Shown in pieces: positions 42,852 to 51,731 of a stretch of 64,000 nucleotides of DNA (positions are counted from its first letter, which is position 1; every line of letters begins with the position of its first letter). The notes beneath the pieces were generated by a model that saw nothing but the letters and a program-made list of their open reading frames with translations, was not told the DNA's origin and made no database searches. Origin of the DNA: Flavobacterium phragmitis (GTDB lineage Bacteria; Bacteroidota; Bacteroidia; Flavobacteriales; Flavobacteriaceae); NCBI RefSeq assembly GCF_900112575.1, contig NZ_FOMH01000003.1, forward strand, positions 496,001-560,000, read 5' to 3'. The position numbers and the translations under genes were made by a program.

Positions 42852-44168
42852 CTAGTATTTCAGCCACTTATACAATTCCTTCCAACTTGGTTTTTTGCCG
42901 TACATTAAAATACCTACTCGGTAAATTTTTGCTGCGAACCAAACTACAAAGAAAAAAGTTGCAAACAATAATGATACCGAAATTGCAATTTGCCACCACG
43001 GCACTCCAAACGGAATACGCATTAACATTACTATTGGAGACGTAAGTGGAATCATTGAAAAGATAACCGCTATACTTCCGTGAGGATCATTTACAACTGT
43101 AAAAAATCCGATATAAACACTTAAAATTAATGGCATTATGATTGGCAATAAAAATTGCTGTGAATCGGTTTGATTGTCAACTGCTGCTCCAATTGCCGCA
43201 TAAAATGAACTGTACAAGAAATAACCTCCGATAAAATAAATTACAAATCCAATTAAAATACTTGCGATTGGCAGATTCCACATTTCAGCAATATACATTT
43301 GTGCTGATCCAGAAAATTCATGTTGTGCAGTTTGCATCATTTCCGGAGAAATTCTGGCTGTTGGTCCAACATTAACGCCAAAGAATGCAGAAGCTGCAAA
43401 CATTAATCCCAAACCGATAATCGCCCAAATCATAAATTGTAAAATCCCAGCTAACGAAGTTCCAACAATTTTTCCAATCATTAACTGAAATGGTTTTACC
43501 GATGAAATAATGATTTCAATAATACGGTTGGTTTTCTCTTCGATTACGCTTCGCATGACCATATTTCCGTAAATAATGATAAACATCATAATCAGATAAC
43601 CAAATGCGCCGCCGATTCCAATTTTAATTTCATTTAGACCTTTTAAACTTTCTTCTCCAGAAGCTTTAACCAAATGAATATTAACTTTCGACTGTGCTTT
43701 CTGGATTGCCAGAGTATCTAGTTTCGCTTCTTCCAGATTTAATTTTGTGATTTTTTCTCCAATGATATCCTGTGTATTTTCAATAAAAGAAATACTTGGA
43801 CTGTTATTTGAAATAAATTCGACTTTACCTTCCAAATCATTAACATTGGCTGTTTTTGGAATCACAATTAAACCATTGAAATTTTCTTTGGTAATGCTGT
43901 CTTTTAAAGCTTTTACATCAATTTCAGATAAATTGTAATATTTAAATTCAGCTCCTTTTTTATTCTCCTTTAAAAAATCGGTTGCAAAAATTCCGGTTTC
44001 ATCATGAATAGCAATACGTTTGGTTTCTGCTTTCATTGAACTTAAATAACCAATAAAAACTGCTATAGCCACAAATAAAAGCGGACTCAAAAAAGTCATG
44101 ACAACAAAAGATTTATTGCGGACTTTGGCAACAAATTCTCTTTTTATAATCAACGAGATAATACTCAT
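42852..44168 (-). CDS. ABC transporter permease, ABC-2 / NatB type
   Basis: A 438-residue permease. One N-terminal membrane helix (about 20-45) is followed by a large extracytoplasmic domain (about 50-175), then about five further helices (for example FGYLIMMFIIIYGNMVM, LAGILQFMIWAIIGLGLMF, SILIGFVIYFIGGYFLY). This matches NatB-like exporters of Na+ or other ions, and other ABC-2 exporters cannot be excluded. The ATPase gene lies directly upstream (44240-45184). Confidence 0.85.
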   Translation of the reverse strand: MSIISLIIKREFVAKVRNKSFVVMTFLSPLLFVAIAVFIGYLSSMKAETKRIAIHDETGIFATDFLKENKKGAEFKYYNLSEIDVKALKDSITKENFNGLIVIPKTANVNDLEGKVEFISNNSPSISFIENTQDIIGEKITKLNLEEAKLDTLAIQKAQSKVNIHLVKASGEESLKGLNEIKIGIGGAFGYLIMMFIIIYGNMVMRSVIEEKTNRIIEIIISSVKPFQLMIGKIVGTSLAGILQFMIWAIIGLGLMFAASAFFGVNVGPTARISPEMMQTAQHEFSGSAQMYIAEMWNLPIASILIGFVIYFIGGYFLYSSFYAAIGAAVDNQTDSQQFLLPIIMPLILSVYIGFFTVVNDPHGSIAVIFSMIPLTSPIVMLMRIPFGVPWWQIAISVSLLFATFFFVVWFAAKIYRVGILMYGKKPSWKELYKWLKY

Positions 44169-44173
44169 AAATA

Positions 44174-44258
44174 ATTTTAATTTTCAAATTTCAAATCCCA
44201 AATTCCAACTCTTTCAGTCTCAAATTTGGAACTTAGAATTTAATTATTGGAATTTAGT
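44174..44258. repeat. TTGGAATTT/CAAATTCC word repeat
   Basis: Left words TTTCAAATTTCAAATCCCAA (about 44182-44201) face right words CAAATTTGGAACTTAGAATT and TTGGAATTTAG (about 44221-44257). Same family as 7260-7420 and 35040-35145. Confidence 0.65.
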
Positions 44259-45184
44259 TTTTTATTTTCAGTAACTGTTTGAATAAAAATATCGTTTATA
44301 CTTGGAATTTTCTCAACGAAATGTGTTACTTGTCCACGTTGTGTCAGTACATTCAACAATTCGTTTGGCGCAGCATTCCCAATTTCGATATTCAATTTTA
44401 AATCGTCATTTAAAGATCTAAAACTAGCAGGCGAAACAGTAAATTTTTGTGTAATGTCATACATCAAACCTTCGACATTATTGGTCAAAATTCCAACTTC
44501 AAAACTATTGCTTCTAAACTGACGTTTTACGTCTGCTACTCTACCTTCAATCAATTTATTTGATTTATGAATTAAAGCGATATGCTCACACATTTCCTCA
44601 ACACTTTCCATTCTGTGAGTAGAGAAAATAATAGTAGAACCTTGTTCTTTCAAAGCTAAAATTTCATCTTTAATAATATTGGCATTTACTGGATCAAAAC
44701 CTGAAAAAGGTTCATCTAGAATCAACAATTTCGGCTTATGCAAAACACAAACTACAAACTGAATTTTCTGCGCCATTCCTTTAGAAAGTTCCTGAATTTT
44801 TTTGTTCCACCAGCCTTGAATTCCCAAACGATCAAACCAATAATCCAATTGTTTTTTAGCTTCGGCTTTAGAAAGTCCTTTCATTTGTGCCAGATACAAG
44901 CATTGCTCTCCCACTTTCATAGAACTATATAAACCTCTTTCTTCTGGAAGATATCCAATAGTCTGTACGTGTTTTGGCTGTAGTTTTTCTCCATCCAAAA
45001 TCACTTCGCCACTGTCTGGCAATGTAATTTGATTGATGATTCTGATAAGGGAAGTTTTTCCTGCTCCATTCGGACCTAAAAGTCCATATATACTACCTTT
45101 CGGCACATTTAATGAAACTTCGTTAAGCGCTACATAATCGCCGTATTGTTTTACGACATTATGTACTTCAAGTAAGTTACTCAT
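44240..45184 (-). CDS. ABC transporter ATP-binding protein (NatA-like)
   Basis: 314 residues. Walker A is GPNGAGKT (about 37-44), signature LSKGMAQKIQF (about 134), Walker B LLILDEPFSGFD (about 158) and H-loop STHRME (about 193). A DUF4162-like C-terminal domain (about 225-305, FEVGILTNNVEG) is typical of the NatA/CcmA-like exporters. It partners the permease at 42852. A dnaJ-side terminator at 45277-45313 separates it from dnaJ. Confidence 0.92.
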   Translation of the reverse strand: MSNLLEVHNVVKQYGDYVALNEVSLNVPKGSIYGLLGPNGAGKTSLIRIINQITLPDSGEVILDGEKLQPKHVQTIGYLPEERGLYSSMKVGEQCLYLAQMKGLSKAEAKKQLDYWFDRLGIQGWWNKKIQELSKGMAQKIQFVVCVLHKPKLLILDEPFSGFDPVNANIIKDEILALKEQGSTIIFSTHRMESVEEMCEHIALIHKSNKLIEGRVADVKRQFRSNSFEVGILTNNVEGLMYDITQKFTVSPASFRSLNDDLKLNIEIGNAAPNELLNVLTQRGQVTHFVEKIPSINDIFIQTVTENKKLNSNN

Positions 45185-45276
45185 GCTATTTTGTTGATTT
45201 ACTGCGTTGCTTTGCCTGTTCTGGCTCAGCGACTGTAAAAGTAAATAATTCGAAATGAATTTATGTCATATTAAGC

Positions 45277-45313
45277 AAAAAACCCATTCTAATTTATGTA
45301 TAGAATGGGTTTT
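45277..45313 (-). terminator. Intrinsic terminator after dnaJ
   Basis: AAAACCCATTCTA pairs with TAGAATGGGTTTT. On the minus strand the stem is followed by a T-tract (the A-run at 45277-45282 on +). Confidence 0.88.
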
Positions 45314-45344
45314 AAAATTATTTAGACTTTTAAAAAAGTTGCGA

Positions 45345-46451
45345 TTATGAAAACATATCTTTTACTTTTTCAAAGAACGATTTCTCAGATTTCTCTGGAC
45401 TTGGAGCAAAATGTTCGTTGTTTAAAGCATTCTCAAAGAATTGTTTTTGTTCTTTGTTCAATGTTTTTGGCGTCCAAACATTTACGTGAACCAGTAAGTC
45501 TCCGCTTCCGTAACCATTTAAACTTGGAATTCCTTTTCCTTTCAATCTTAAGATTTTTCCAGACTGAATTCCTTCTTCCAGTTTAATACGAACTTTTCCG
45601 TTGATGGCTTCAATATCTTTTGAAGCTCCTAAAACTGCTTCAGGGAAACTGATATATAAATCGAAGTGAACATTTTCACCTTCACGTTTCAGGAATTCGT
45701 GCTCAATTTCTTCAATTGCCACAATTAAATCTCCAGGAATACTGTTTCCTGGCGCATCGTTACCTTTGTTAGCAACTTTTAATTGCATTCCATCAACAAC
45801 TCCTGCAGGAATTTTAATTGATACTGTTTCGTCTTCTTGAACCATTCCTTGACCATCAGCCTCAGAAGGTTTTTTATCTAAAATCTGACCAGAACCACCA
45901 CAAGTAGGACAAGTTGACGCAGACTGCATTCTTCCTAAAATGGTATTGGTTACACGCATAACCTGCCCTTGACCATTACAAGTGGTACAAGTTTTATAGG
46001 TTACGCCTTTAGCTTGAACTTTACGTTTTACTTTTACTTTTTTCTCTACTCCATTTGCAATTTCTTCCAAAGTCAATTTTACTTTGATTCTAAGATTGCT
46101 TCCTTTCGCACGGCGAGGACCTCCGCCTCCGCCTCCGAAACCGCCAAATCCGCCACCAAAAATATCACCAAACTGGCTGAAAATGTCATCCATATTCATT
46201 CCGCCATGACCGCCAAATCCTCCTGAACCATCAAATGCCTGATGTCCATATTGGTCGTATTTCGCTTTTTTCTGTGGATCACTCAAAACTTCATAAGCTT
46301 CTGCCGCTAATTTGAAGTTTTCTTCTGCCTCTTTGTCGCCTGGATTTTTATCAGGGTGGTATTTTAAAGCACTTTTTCTATAGGCTTTTTTAATTTCGGC
46401 AGCATCAGCATTTTTTGAAATGCCTAGTATTTCGTAAAAATCTTTTTTCAT
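45345..46451 (-). CDS. dnaJ: Chaperone DnaJ
   Basis: 368 residues. The J-domain (1-70) has the HPD motif in ALKYHPDKNPGD. A Gly-rich region (about 75-112) follows. The zinc domain has only two CxxCxGxG motifs (CTTCNGQG at about 155 and CPTCGGSG at about 180) instead of four, the form usual in Flavobacteriia. The C-terminal client-binding domains end with KVKDMFS. It stimulates DnaK ATP hydrolysis. It lies 68 bases after grpE on the same strand. Confidence 0.95.
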   Translation of the reverse strand: MKKDFYEILGISKNADAAEIKKAYRKSALKYHPDKNPGDKEAEENFKLAAEAYEVLSDPQKKAKYDQYGHQAFDGSGGFGGHGGMNMDDIFSQFGDIFGGGFGGFGGGGGGPRRAKGSNLRIKVKLTLEEIANGVEKKVKVKRKVQAKGVTYKTCTTCNGQGQVMRVTNTILGRMQSASTCPTCGGSGQILDKKPSEADGQGMVQEDETVSIKIPAGVVDGMQLKVANKGNDAPGNSIPGDLIVAIEEIEHEFLKREGENVHFDLYISFPEAVLGASKDIEAINGKVRIKLEEGIQSGKILRLKGKGIPSLNGYGSGDLLVHVNVWTPKTLNKEQKQFFENALNNEHFAPSPEKSEKSFFEKVKDMFS

Positions 46452-46500
46452 AATTAGGTTTAAATTCCAAATTTTAAAATTCCAAATTCCAAAAAGGGTT
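46452..46500. repeat. AAATTCCAAA word repeat between grpE and dnaJ
   Basis: Tandem words AAATTCCAAATTTTAAAATTCC and AAATTCCAAAAAGG between two operon genes. One arm only. Confidence 0.6.
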
Positions 46501-46519
46501 CGAAATTTCTATTTGCCTT

Positions 46520-47098
46520 TTAGTTTCCAACAACAACTTTAGGGAAACGAATAATTTTGTCTCCTAATTTGTATCCTTTTTCAATTACATCAACAATTTT
46601 TCCTTTTAATTTGTCAGATGGAGCTGGAATTTGGGTAATTGCTTCAGCAATATCTGCATTAAAAGCATCTCCTGCTTGTATTTCAACTTGCTCCAAACCT
46701 TTAGAAACTAAAGTGCTTTTCAATTTTTCATGAATCAATTCAACACCTTTTTTCAGATTTTCATCATCAGATTTGTTGATTTCTACTGTCGCTCTGTCAA
46801 AATCATCTAAAACTGGAAGCATTGCCAACAAAACTTCTTGGTTTGCAGTTTTAAATAATTCAAGACGCTCTTTTGAAGTTCTTTTTTTGTAATTTTCAAA
46901 TTCAGCAAATAATCTTAAAAACTTATCTTTTTCTTTAGCTAAGTCCTGAGCTAATTGCTCTTCAACACTTAATTCTTCAACAATTAATTGCTCTCCATTA
47001 GCGTTAGTCTCTATCGTTGCATCATCTAATTCCTGATCGAATTCTGTATTTTCCGTAGTCATATTACTTTTATTTTTAAAAATATTTTTAAACTTCAT
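46520..47098 (-). CDS. grpE: Nucleotide exchange factor GrpE
   Basis: 192 residues from the ATG at 47098. The ATG at 47062 (MTTENTEF) is an equally likely start. Long N-terminal helix with acidic segments, then LRLFAEFENYKKRTSKERLE (about 85-104), and the C-terminal beta-wing with DAFNADIAEAITQIPAPSDK and VIEKGYKLGDKIIRFPKVVVG. It exchanges ADP for ATP on DnaK. It is followed by dnaJ and preceded by a complete promoter. dnaK is not in the window. Confidence 0.95.
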   Translation of the reverse strand: MKFKNIFKNKSNMTTENTEFDQELDDATIETNANGEQLIVEELSVEEQLAQDLAKEKDKFLRLFAEFENYKKRTSKERLELFKTANQEVLLAMLPVLDDFDRATVEINKSDDENLKKGVELIHEKLKSTLVSKGLEQVEIQAGDAFNADIAEAITQIPAPSDKLKGKIVDVIEKGYKLGDKIIRFPKVVVGN

Positions 47099-47122
47099 TT
47101 TTTATTTCTTTTTGTTGGATTG

Positions 47123-47154
47123 CAAAAGTACTGCCAAATCTCATAAAATGTCAA
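47123..47154 (-). promoter_or_regulatory. Promoter for grpE-dnaJ
   Basis: On the minus strand, TTG (47152-47154) is followed by 21 bases and TACTTTTG (47123-47130). No CIRCE inverted repeat is seen. Confidence 0.6.
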
Positions 47155-47247
47155 ATTGTCACTTTATTAATTATGAGACTTTTAAAAAGCGAAAATAGTG
47201 AATTAAATTTTAGTATAATTTTAAGACTATTACGTTATAGTTTGTTT

Positions 47248-47388
47248 TATCTTTGAGAGTGAAAAACAAAAATCATTACCACCAAAATTGAATTTAAGGG
47301 TTGGCCTTGGCCTCAAAATAATTATTAATTCAAATTTACCTTATATTAAAAAAAGCTTCGCCTATAGAGACGAAGCTTTTTTTTTATG
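47248..47388 (+). ncRNA. Candidate small RNA with promoter box and terminator
   Basis: TATCTTTG (47248-47255) matches the -7 box. About 90 bases downstream, AAAAGCTTCG / CGAAGCTTTT (about 47352-47380) with a long T-tract forms a strong terminator. Between them is no credible ORF (one ten-codon frame only). A GGCCTTGGCC palindrome lies at about 47304-47313. The expected transcript is about 125 bases. No -33 TTG is clear. Family not recognised. Confidence 0.45.
47350..47388 (+). terminator. Intrinsic terminator
   Basis: AAAAGCTTCG pairs with CGAAGCTTTT, with a ten-base loop. A T-tract follows on +, and an A-tract precedes. Confidence 0.9.
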
Positions 47389-47423
47389 CTTTCTTCACCT
47401 TTAAATTCAGTAATTACAAAAAA

Positions 47424-47495
47424 TTTACCGCAAAGAACACAAGGTTTTTTTTCACTCTTGAGCTTTATAAAAAACCTTGTGTTCTTTGCGGTAAA
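47424..47495. repeat. 27-bp perfect inverted repeat
   Basis: 47424-47450 and 47469-47495 are exact complements (words TTTACCGCAAAGAACACAAG), with an 18-base loop. It is adjacent to the tRNA-Trp 3' side. It may act as a terminator for the tRNA, since an A-run sits in the stem. Confidence 0.92.
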
Positions 47496-47508
47496 ATATT
47501 TTTTTTTG

Positions 47509-47579
47509 CACGGGCGGAGGGATTCGAACCCCCATCAACGGTTTTGGAGACCGCTATTCTACCCTTGAACTACGCCCGT
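47509..47579 (-). tRNA. tRNA-Trp (anticodon CCA)
   Basis: A 71-base cloverleaf on the minus strand. The acceptor stem ACGGGCG/CGCCCGT is seven perfect pairs. The anticodon loop CTCCAAA gives anticodon CCA. T-loop TTCGAAT with GGGGG/CCCTC stem. The discriminator base is G. The 3' CCA is not encoded. Confidence 0.97.
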
Positions 47580-47714
47580 AACTTGAGGTCGCAAATTAAA
47601 AGTATTTTTTCTTCTCCGACAACTATTTCTTGTAGAGATTTTAAAAGAAATTCCTTTGAACACGAGATGTCCGAAGCAAAAACCTTTATTTCAAACAGTT
47701 AACCTATATTTTTA

Positions 47715-47813
47715 TTTCACACAGATTTTAAAAAAGATTTAGGCAGATTAGAGCAGATTATTTTATATAAAATCAATTAAATCCGCTCTAATCTGCCGAA
47801 TCTGCGTGAAATA
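47715..47813. repeat. Inverted repeat of AATCTG/CAGATT words
   Basis: Left words at 47715-47760 (TTTCACACAGATTT, then GGCAGATTAGAGCAGATT) face right words at 47780-47813 (AATCCGCTCTAATCTGCC, GAATCTGCGTGAAAT). It occupies most of the gap between tRNA-Trp and hisS. Confidence 0.8.
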
Positions 47814-47865
47814 CAAAAAACCTTTAAATCTGTATAATCTATGGCAAAACCTTCGTTTCAAATAG

Positions 47866-49293
47866 TTAATCTAACAAAGCATTTTTCAATCCTTCAAAAT
47901 CTACAGAAACCTGTTCTCCTGTCACTAAATTTTTAAGTGCATAGGTATTCGAAGCTATTTCCTGATCTCCTGTAATTACCGCAAATGGAATCAAACGTTT
48001 ATCTGCATATTGAAATTGTTTCCCCACTTTTACGTTATCAGGATACAATTCTACTTTTATATTTTCTTGTCTTAATTGCTGAATGGCTTTTGAAGCATAC
48101 AGAGCTTCTTTGTCTCCAAAATTTAAGAATATTGCTTTTGAAGTCGCTGCAACAGTTTCAGGAAACAAGTTTAATTCTTCCAAAACCAAATAGATTCTAT
48201 CTAAACCGAAAGAAATCCCAACACCGCTCATGTTTTTCAAACCAAAAATACCAGTCAAATCGTCGTATCTTCCGCCACCACCAATAGAACCAATGGAAAC
48301 GGTTTTAGGCGCCGCCACTTCAAAAATAGCCCCAGTGTAGTAATTTAATCCACGTGCCAAAGTCACGTCTAAGTCTAAAACTGCTGTTGAAAATCCTAAA
48401 TCGGCAACATTGTCACAAATGAATTTCAATTCTTCAACCCCTTTCATTCCTTCTTCAGATGAAGCTAATAATTCTGAAAGCTGGTTGATTTTATCCGCAA
48501 AAGTTCCTGAAAAACTAAAAAGAGGCTGTACTTTTACTAAAGCTTCTTCAGAAATTCCTTTTTCAATCATTTCTTTTTTAACACCGTCTTCACCTATTTT
48601 ATCCAGTTTATCAAGCGCAACTGTAAAATCAATTAATTTATCCGAAGCACCAATAACCTCCGCAATTCCAGATAATATTTTTCTGTTATTGATTTTAATG
48701 GTAACACCTTCTAAACCTAAAGCCGTAAAAACAGTATCATACAATTGAACCAATTCTACTTCCTGCCAAAGTGACTTTGAACCCACAACATCGGCATCAC
48801 ATTGAAAAAACTCTCTGTAACGGCCTTTCTGTGGACGATCTGCTCTCCAAACCGGCTGAATCTGATATCTCTTGAAAGGGAATTCAATTTCGTTTTGGTG
48901 CTGTACCACATATCTTGCAAATGGCACAGTTAAATCATAACGCAATGCTTTTTCCGAAATTCTTCCTGTAAATTTATTCAGCTCAATTCTTTGCTCTAAA
49001 CTGATTGTTTCTGCTGAATTGGTCTGAAGCGCTTCTAATGATTCCGGTAATTCAATTTTATTTTTATTGAAGAAAAAATTACCTGAATTTAGAATCTTAA
49101 AAATCAAACGATCTCCTTCTTCTCCATATTTCCCCATCAAAGTATCTGAATTTTCAAACGAAGGAGTTTCTATCGGCTGAAAGCCAAATTTCTCAAAATT
49201 AATCCTTATCGTCTGAATAATATATTGACGTTTTGACACCTCTGCAGGCGAAAAATCTCTTGTTCCTTGTGGAATGCTTGGTTTTGAAGCCAT
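47866..49293 (-). CDS. hisS: Histidyl-tRNA synthetase
   Basis: 475 residues from the ATG at 49293 ([16 protein letters not shown]). A reading from 49350 only adds repeat-encoded residues. Class II motifs: motif 2 [21 protein letters not shown] (about 120-140), the histidine-specific [14 protein letters not shown] (about 310-323) and motif 3 [17 protein letters not shown] (about 350-366). The C-terminal anticodon domain starts near 380. It charges tRNA-His. Confidence 0.96.
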   Translation of the reverse strand: MASKPSIPQGTRDFSPAEVSKRQYIIQTIRINFEKFGFQPIETPSFENSDTLMGKYGEEGDRLIFKILNSGNFFFNKNKIELPESLEALQTNSAETISLEQRIELNKFTGRISEKALRYDLTVPFARYVVQHQNEIEFPFKRYQIQPVWRADRPQKGRYREFFQCDADVVGSKSLWQEVELVQLYDTVFTALGLEGVTIKINNRKILSGIAEVIGASDKLIDFTVALDKLDKIGEDGVKKEMIEKGISEEALVKVQPLFSFSGTFADKINQLSELLASSEEGMKGVEELKFICDNVADLGFSTAVLDLDVTLARGLNYYTGAIFEVAAPKTVSIGSIGGGGRYDDLTGIFGLKNMSGVGISFGLDRIYLVLEELNLFPETVAATSKAIFLNFGDKEALYASKAIQQLRQENIKVELYPDNVKVGKQFQYADKRLIPFAVITGDQEIASNTYALKNLVTGEQVSVDFEGLKNALLD

Positions 49294-49301
49294 CTTCTTT
49301 A

Positions 49302-49343
49302 TTTTAGATTTTAGATTTCTGATTTTAGCTTTTAGATTCCTTG
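49302..49343. repeat. TTTAGATT word repeat upstream of hisS
   Basis: Tandem words TTTTAGATTTTAGATTTC and TGATTTTAGCTTTTAGATTC. Same family as 41436-41472. Confidence 0.7.
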
Positions 49344-49481
49344 AAATCATAAAAACTAAAACACTTTGACATTATTTCTTTTTAACTTAAATCGCCTGCA
49401 AATATCTTACTTTTTGAAATAAATAATAGCACATCGAAAGCAAACTTGTAACAAAAAACGTATTTTCGTGACAAATTGGTC

Positions 49482-50726
49482 ATGATGCTAAAATTATTTA
49501 AAGAAAATATCCGAATTGCGTTTGGTTCCATCAAAACACAATTACTGCGTACTATTCTTACCGTTTTAATTATCGCTATTGGTATTACCGCTTTGGTCGG
49601 AATCCTTACTGTAGTTTCTGCTTTAGAGAATACCATTTCTACTAATTTTGCTTCAATGGGAGCCAACACTTTCAATATTAATCAATACGAAAACAATGTT
49701 CGTAATCGCGGTGGAAAAGAACGTGAAGTGATTAATCCAATTATTTCTTATCCGGAAGCAGTTGCTTTTAAAAATAAATACAAATATCCATTTACAGAAA
49801 CTTCGCTTTCCTTTACAGCGACTTCAAAAGCTGAAGTAAAATATTTAGACACCAAAACAGATCCAGAAATTACAGTTGTTGGTGTTGACGAACACTTTAT
49901 TACTAATTCTGGTTTAGAAACCACTTTAGGACGTTCTTTTAACCAATTTGATATTGACAACAATACATACTCTTGTGTTGTTGGTTCTGATTTTGAAAAG
50001 GGACTTTTGAAAGATGTAAATCCTATTGATAAAGTAATTTCAATTCGCGGTGCACGATTTAAAGTTATTGGTGTTTTAAAAGAAAAAGGATCCACTTTTG
50101 GAAATAGTCAGGATTTACGTGTTTTGATTCCAATTCAGGTTGCAAGATCTTTATTTACTGCTCCAAACATCAATTATACTGTTAGTGTCATGGTTTCAAA
50201 AAAAGAACTTTTAGACGAAGCTGTTGACAATGCGACAAGCACCATGAGAAGAGTTCGAAAACTGAGTCCGGTGCGCGATAATAATTTTGGAATTGGTCGA
50301 AGCGACGATTTAATCAACAGAATCCTAGGAATCACCAAATATTTAGGCTGGGCAGCGTGGATTATCTCCGTTATTACCATTTTAGGATCTTCTATCGCTT
50401 TGATGAATATTATGATTGTTTCAGTTACAGAACGTACTCGCGAAATTGGTGTTCGTAAAGCTTTAGGCGCAAAAAGATCTACTGTAGCTTTTCAGTTTTT
50501 TATCGAAACTCTATTGATTGGACAAATTGGCGGTTTGGTTGGAATCTTTCTTGGAATACTTCTTGGTTTCGGAATAGCAACCGCAATGAGTTTTGTATTT
50601 GTAATTCCGTGGATGGCCATTTTTGCCGCTTTTGCAACTAGTTTTTGTGTGGCTTTGGTTTCTGGTTTATATCCGGCTATAAAAGCATCGAAGTTAGATC
50701 CGATTGAAGCTTTGCGATATGAGTAA
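49482..50726 (+). CDS. ABC transporter permease, MacB/FtsX type
   Basis: About 414 residues from the ATG at 49482 (ATG 49485 also possible, TTG 49476 unlikely). One N-terminal membrane helix (ILTVLIIAIGITALVGILTVV), a long periplasmic MacB-PCD domain (about 45-265), and three C-terminal FtsX helices (GWAAWIISVITILGSSIALM, GQIGGLVGIFLGILLGF, IPWMAIFAAFATSFCVALV) with the family end ASKLDPIEALRYE. It exports lipoproteins, peptides or macrolides with an ATPase. No ATPase gene is adjacent. The LolD-like ATPase at 5222 is a distant candidate. Confidence 0.92.
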   Translation: MMLKLFKENIRIAFGSIKTQLLRTILTVLIIAIGITALVGILTVVSALENTISTNFASMGANTFNINQYENNVRNRGGKEREVINPIISYPEAVAFKNKYKYPFTETSLSFTATSKAEVKYLDTKTDPEITVVGVDEHFITNSGLETTLGRSFNQFDIDNNTYSCVVGSDFEKGLLKDVNPIDKVISIRGARFKVIGVLKEKGSTFGNSQDLRVLIPIQVARSLFTAPNINYTVSVMVSKKELLDEAVDNATSTMRRVRKLSPVRDNNFGIGRSDDLINRILGITKYLGWAAWIISVITILGSSIALMNIMIVSVTERTREIGVRKALGAKRSTVAFQFFIETLLIGQIGGLVGIFLGILLGFGIATAMSFVFVIPWMAIFAAFATSFCVALVSGLYPAIKASKLDPIEALRYE

Positions 50727-50730
50727 TTTT

Positions 50731-50792
50731 AGTATTCAGTCGCAGTCTCAGTTTTCAGTTGGTACTGAGACTGAAAACTGAGACTGAAAACT
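50731..50792. repeat. CAGT-word hairpin between permease and prmC
   Basis: CAGTCTCAGTTTTCAGT (50743-50759) pairs perfectly with ACTGAAAACTGAGACTG (50770-50786), with a ten-base loop and further words on both sides. It lies between convergent genes. Same family as the S23 arms. Confidence 0.92.
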
Positions 50793-51646
50793 TAAACATT
50801 CGCTTTCATCATTCGGTCGTTATCGTAAATGTCTTTTCGTAATTCTATATTTTTAAAATCCATATTTTCTAATAAATCGGTCATTTCTTTTCCCAGATAT
50901 TGATTGATTTCAAAATATAATTTTCCAGTTCCAAAAAGAGCTTTTTTCGCTAGTTCGGCAATTTTTCTGTAAAAAATCAAAGCATCGTTATCTTCTACAA
51001 AAAGCGCTAAATGCGGTTCGTAATCCAGAACATTTTTCTTGATTTCCACTTTTTCTAAATTACGAACATAAGGCGGATTTGAAACAATAATATCAAACTG
51101 AAATCTTAATTCTTCTTCTTTGAGAATATCCGCCAATACAAAAGTCACATCAACATTATTTCTGACGGCATTTCTTTTAGCTGTTTCGATTGCTTTTTTA
51201 GAAACATCAATCGCCACAACTTCTGCATTGGGTAGATTTTTAGCCAGTGAAATGGCGATGCACCCACTTCCAGTACCAATATCAAGAATTTTTATTTTTT
51301 TAGATTTTTCTGAGCCTGCATTTTCGTTAATAATCCATTCAACCAATTCTTCGGTTTCCGGTCTTGGAATTAAAACATTTTCATTTACTTCGAAATCCAA
51401 ACCGTAAAAATGTGTTTTACCCAGTAAATACTGAATTGGGACTTCTTTCTTTAAATGTTTCACTAATTCATCCCATATAATAAAGTCATTCTCTTCAAAT
51501 GCCAGTTCATGATTCAATGCTAAATCAATCTGACGAAGCTTATGTTTCTCTTCCAGAATTAAATAAAAAAAACTCTCCGCTTCGTACGCATCGTAAAAAG
51601 GCGATAATTCTTTAATAAATTGAGTGCGGTATTGTTTAATTTTCAT
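50792..51646 (-). CDS. prmC: Peptide chain release factor N5-glutamine methyltransferase
   Basis: 284 residues. The N-terminal helical domain (about 1-90) contacts release factor. SAM motif I is ILDIGTGSGCIAISLAKNLP (about 120-139), and the catalytic NPPY is in DIIVSNPPYVRN (about 185-196). It methylates the Gln of the GGQ motif of RF1 and RF2. Stand-alone gene, no operon partner. Confidence 0.95.
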   Translation of the reverse strand: MKIKQYRTQFIKELSPFYDAYEAESFFYLILEEKHKLRQIDLALNHELAFEENDFIIWDELVKHLKKEVPIQYLLGKTHFYGLDFEVNENVLIPRPETEELVEWIINENAGSEKSKKIKILDIGTGSGCIAISLAKNLPNAEVVAIDVSKKAIETAKRNAVRNNVDVTFVLADILKEEELRFQFDIIVSNPPYVRNLEKVEIKKNVLDYEPHLALFVEDNDALIFYRKIAELAKKALFGTGKLYFEINQYLGKEMTDLLENMDFKNIELRKDIYDNDRMMKANV

Positions 51647-51731
51647 TTCAGTTTTTTAAACATTATAGAATCAGTTTAAACTGATTTGTGAGTTCAATAA
51701 GTCTCGTCTCTACAATTTTGTTACATCTTTT

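Noticed and set aside
47509..47579. tRNA-linked integrated element
   Set aside because: No integrase, no direct repeat of the tRNA end and no foreign genes are seen on either side.
49294..49350. N-terminal extension of HisS
   Set aside because: The residues [15 protein letters not shown] come from the TTTAGATT-word repeat. The family start is [10 protein letters not shown] at 49293.
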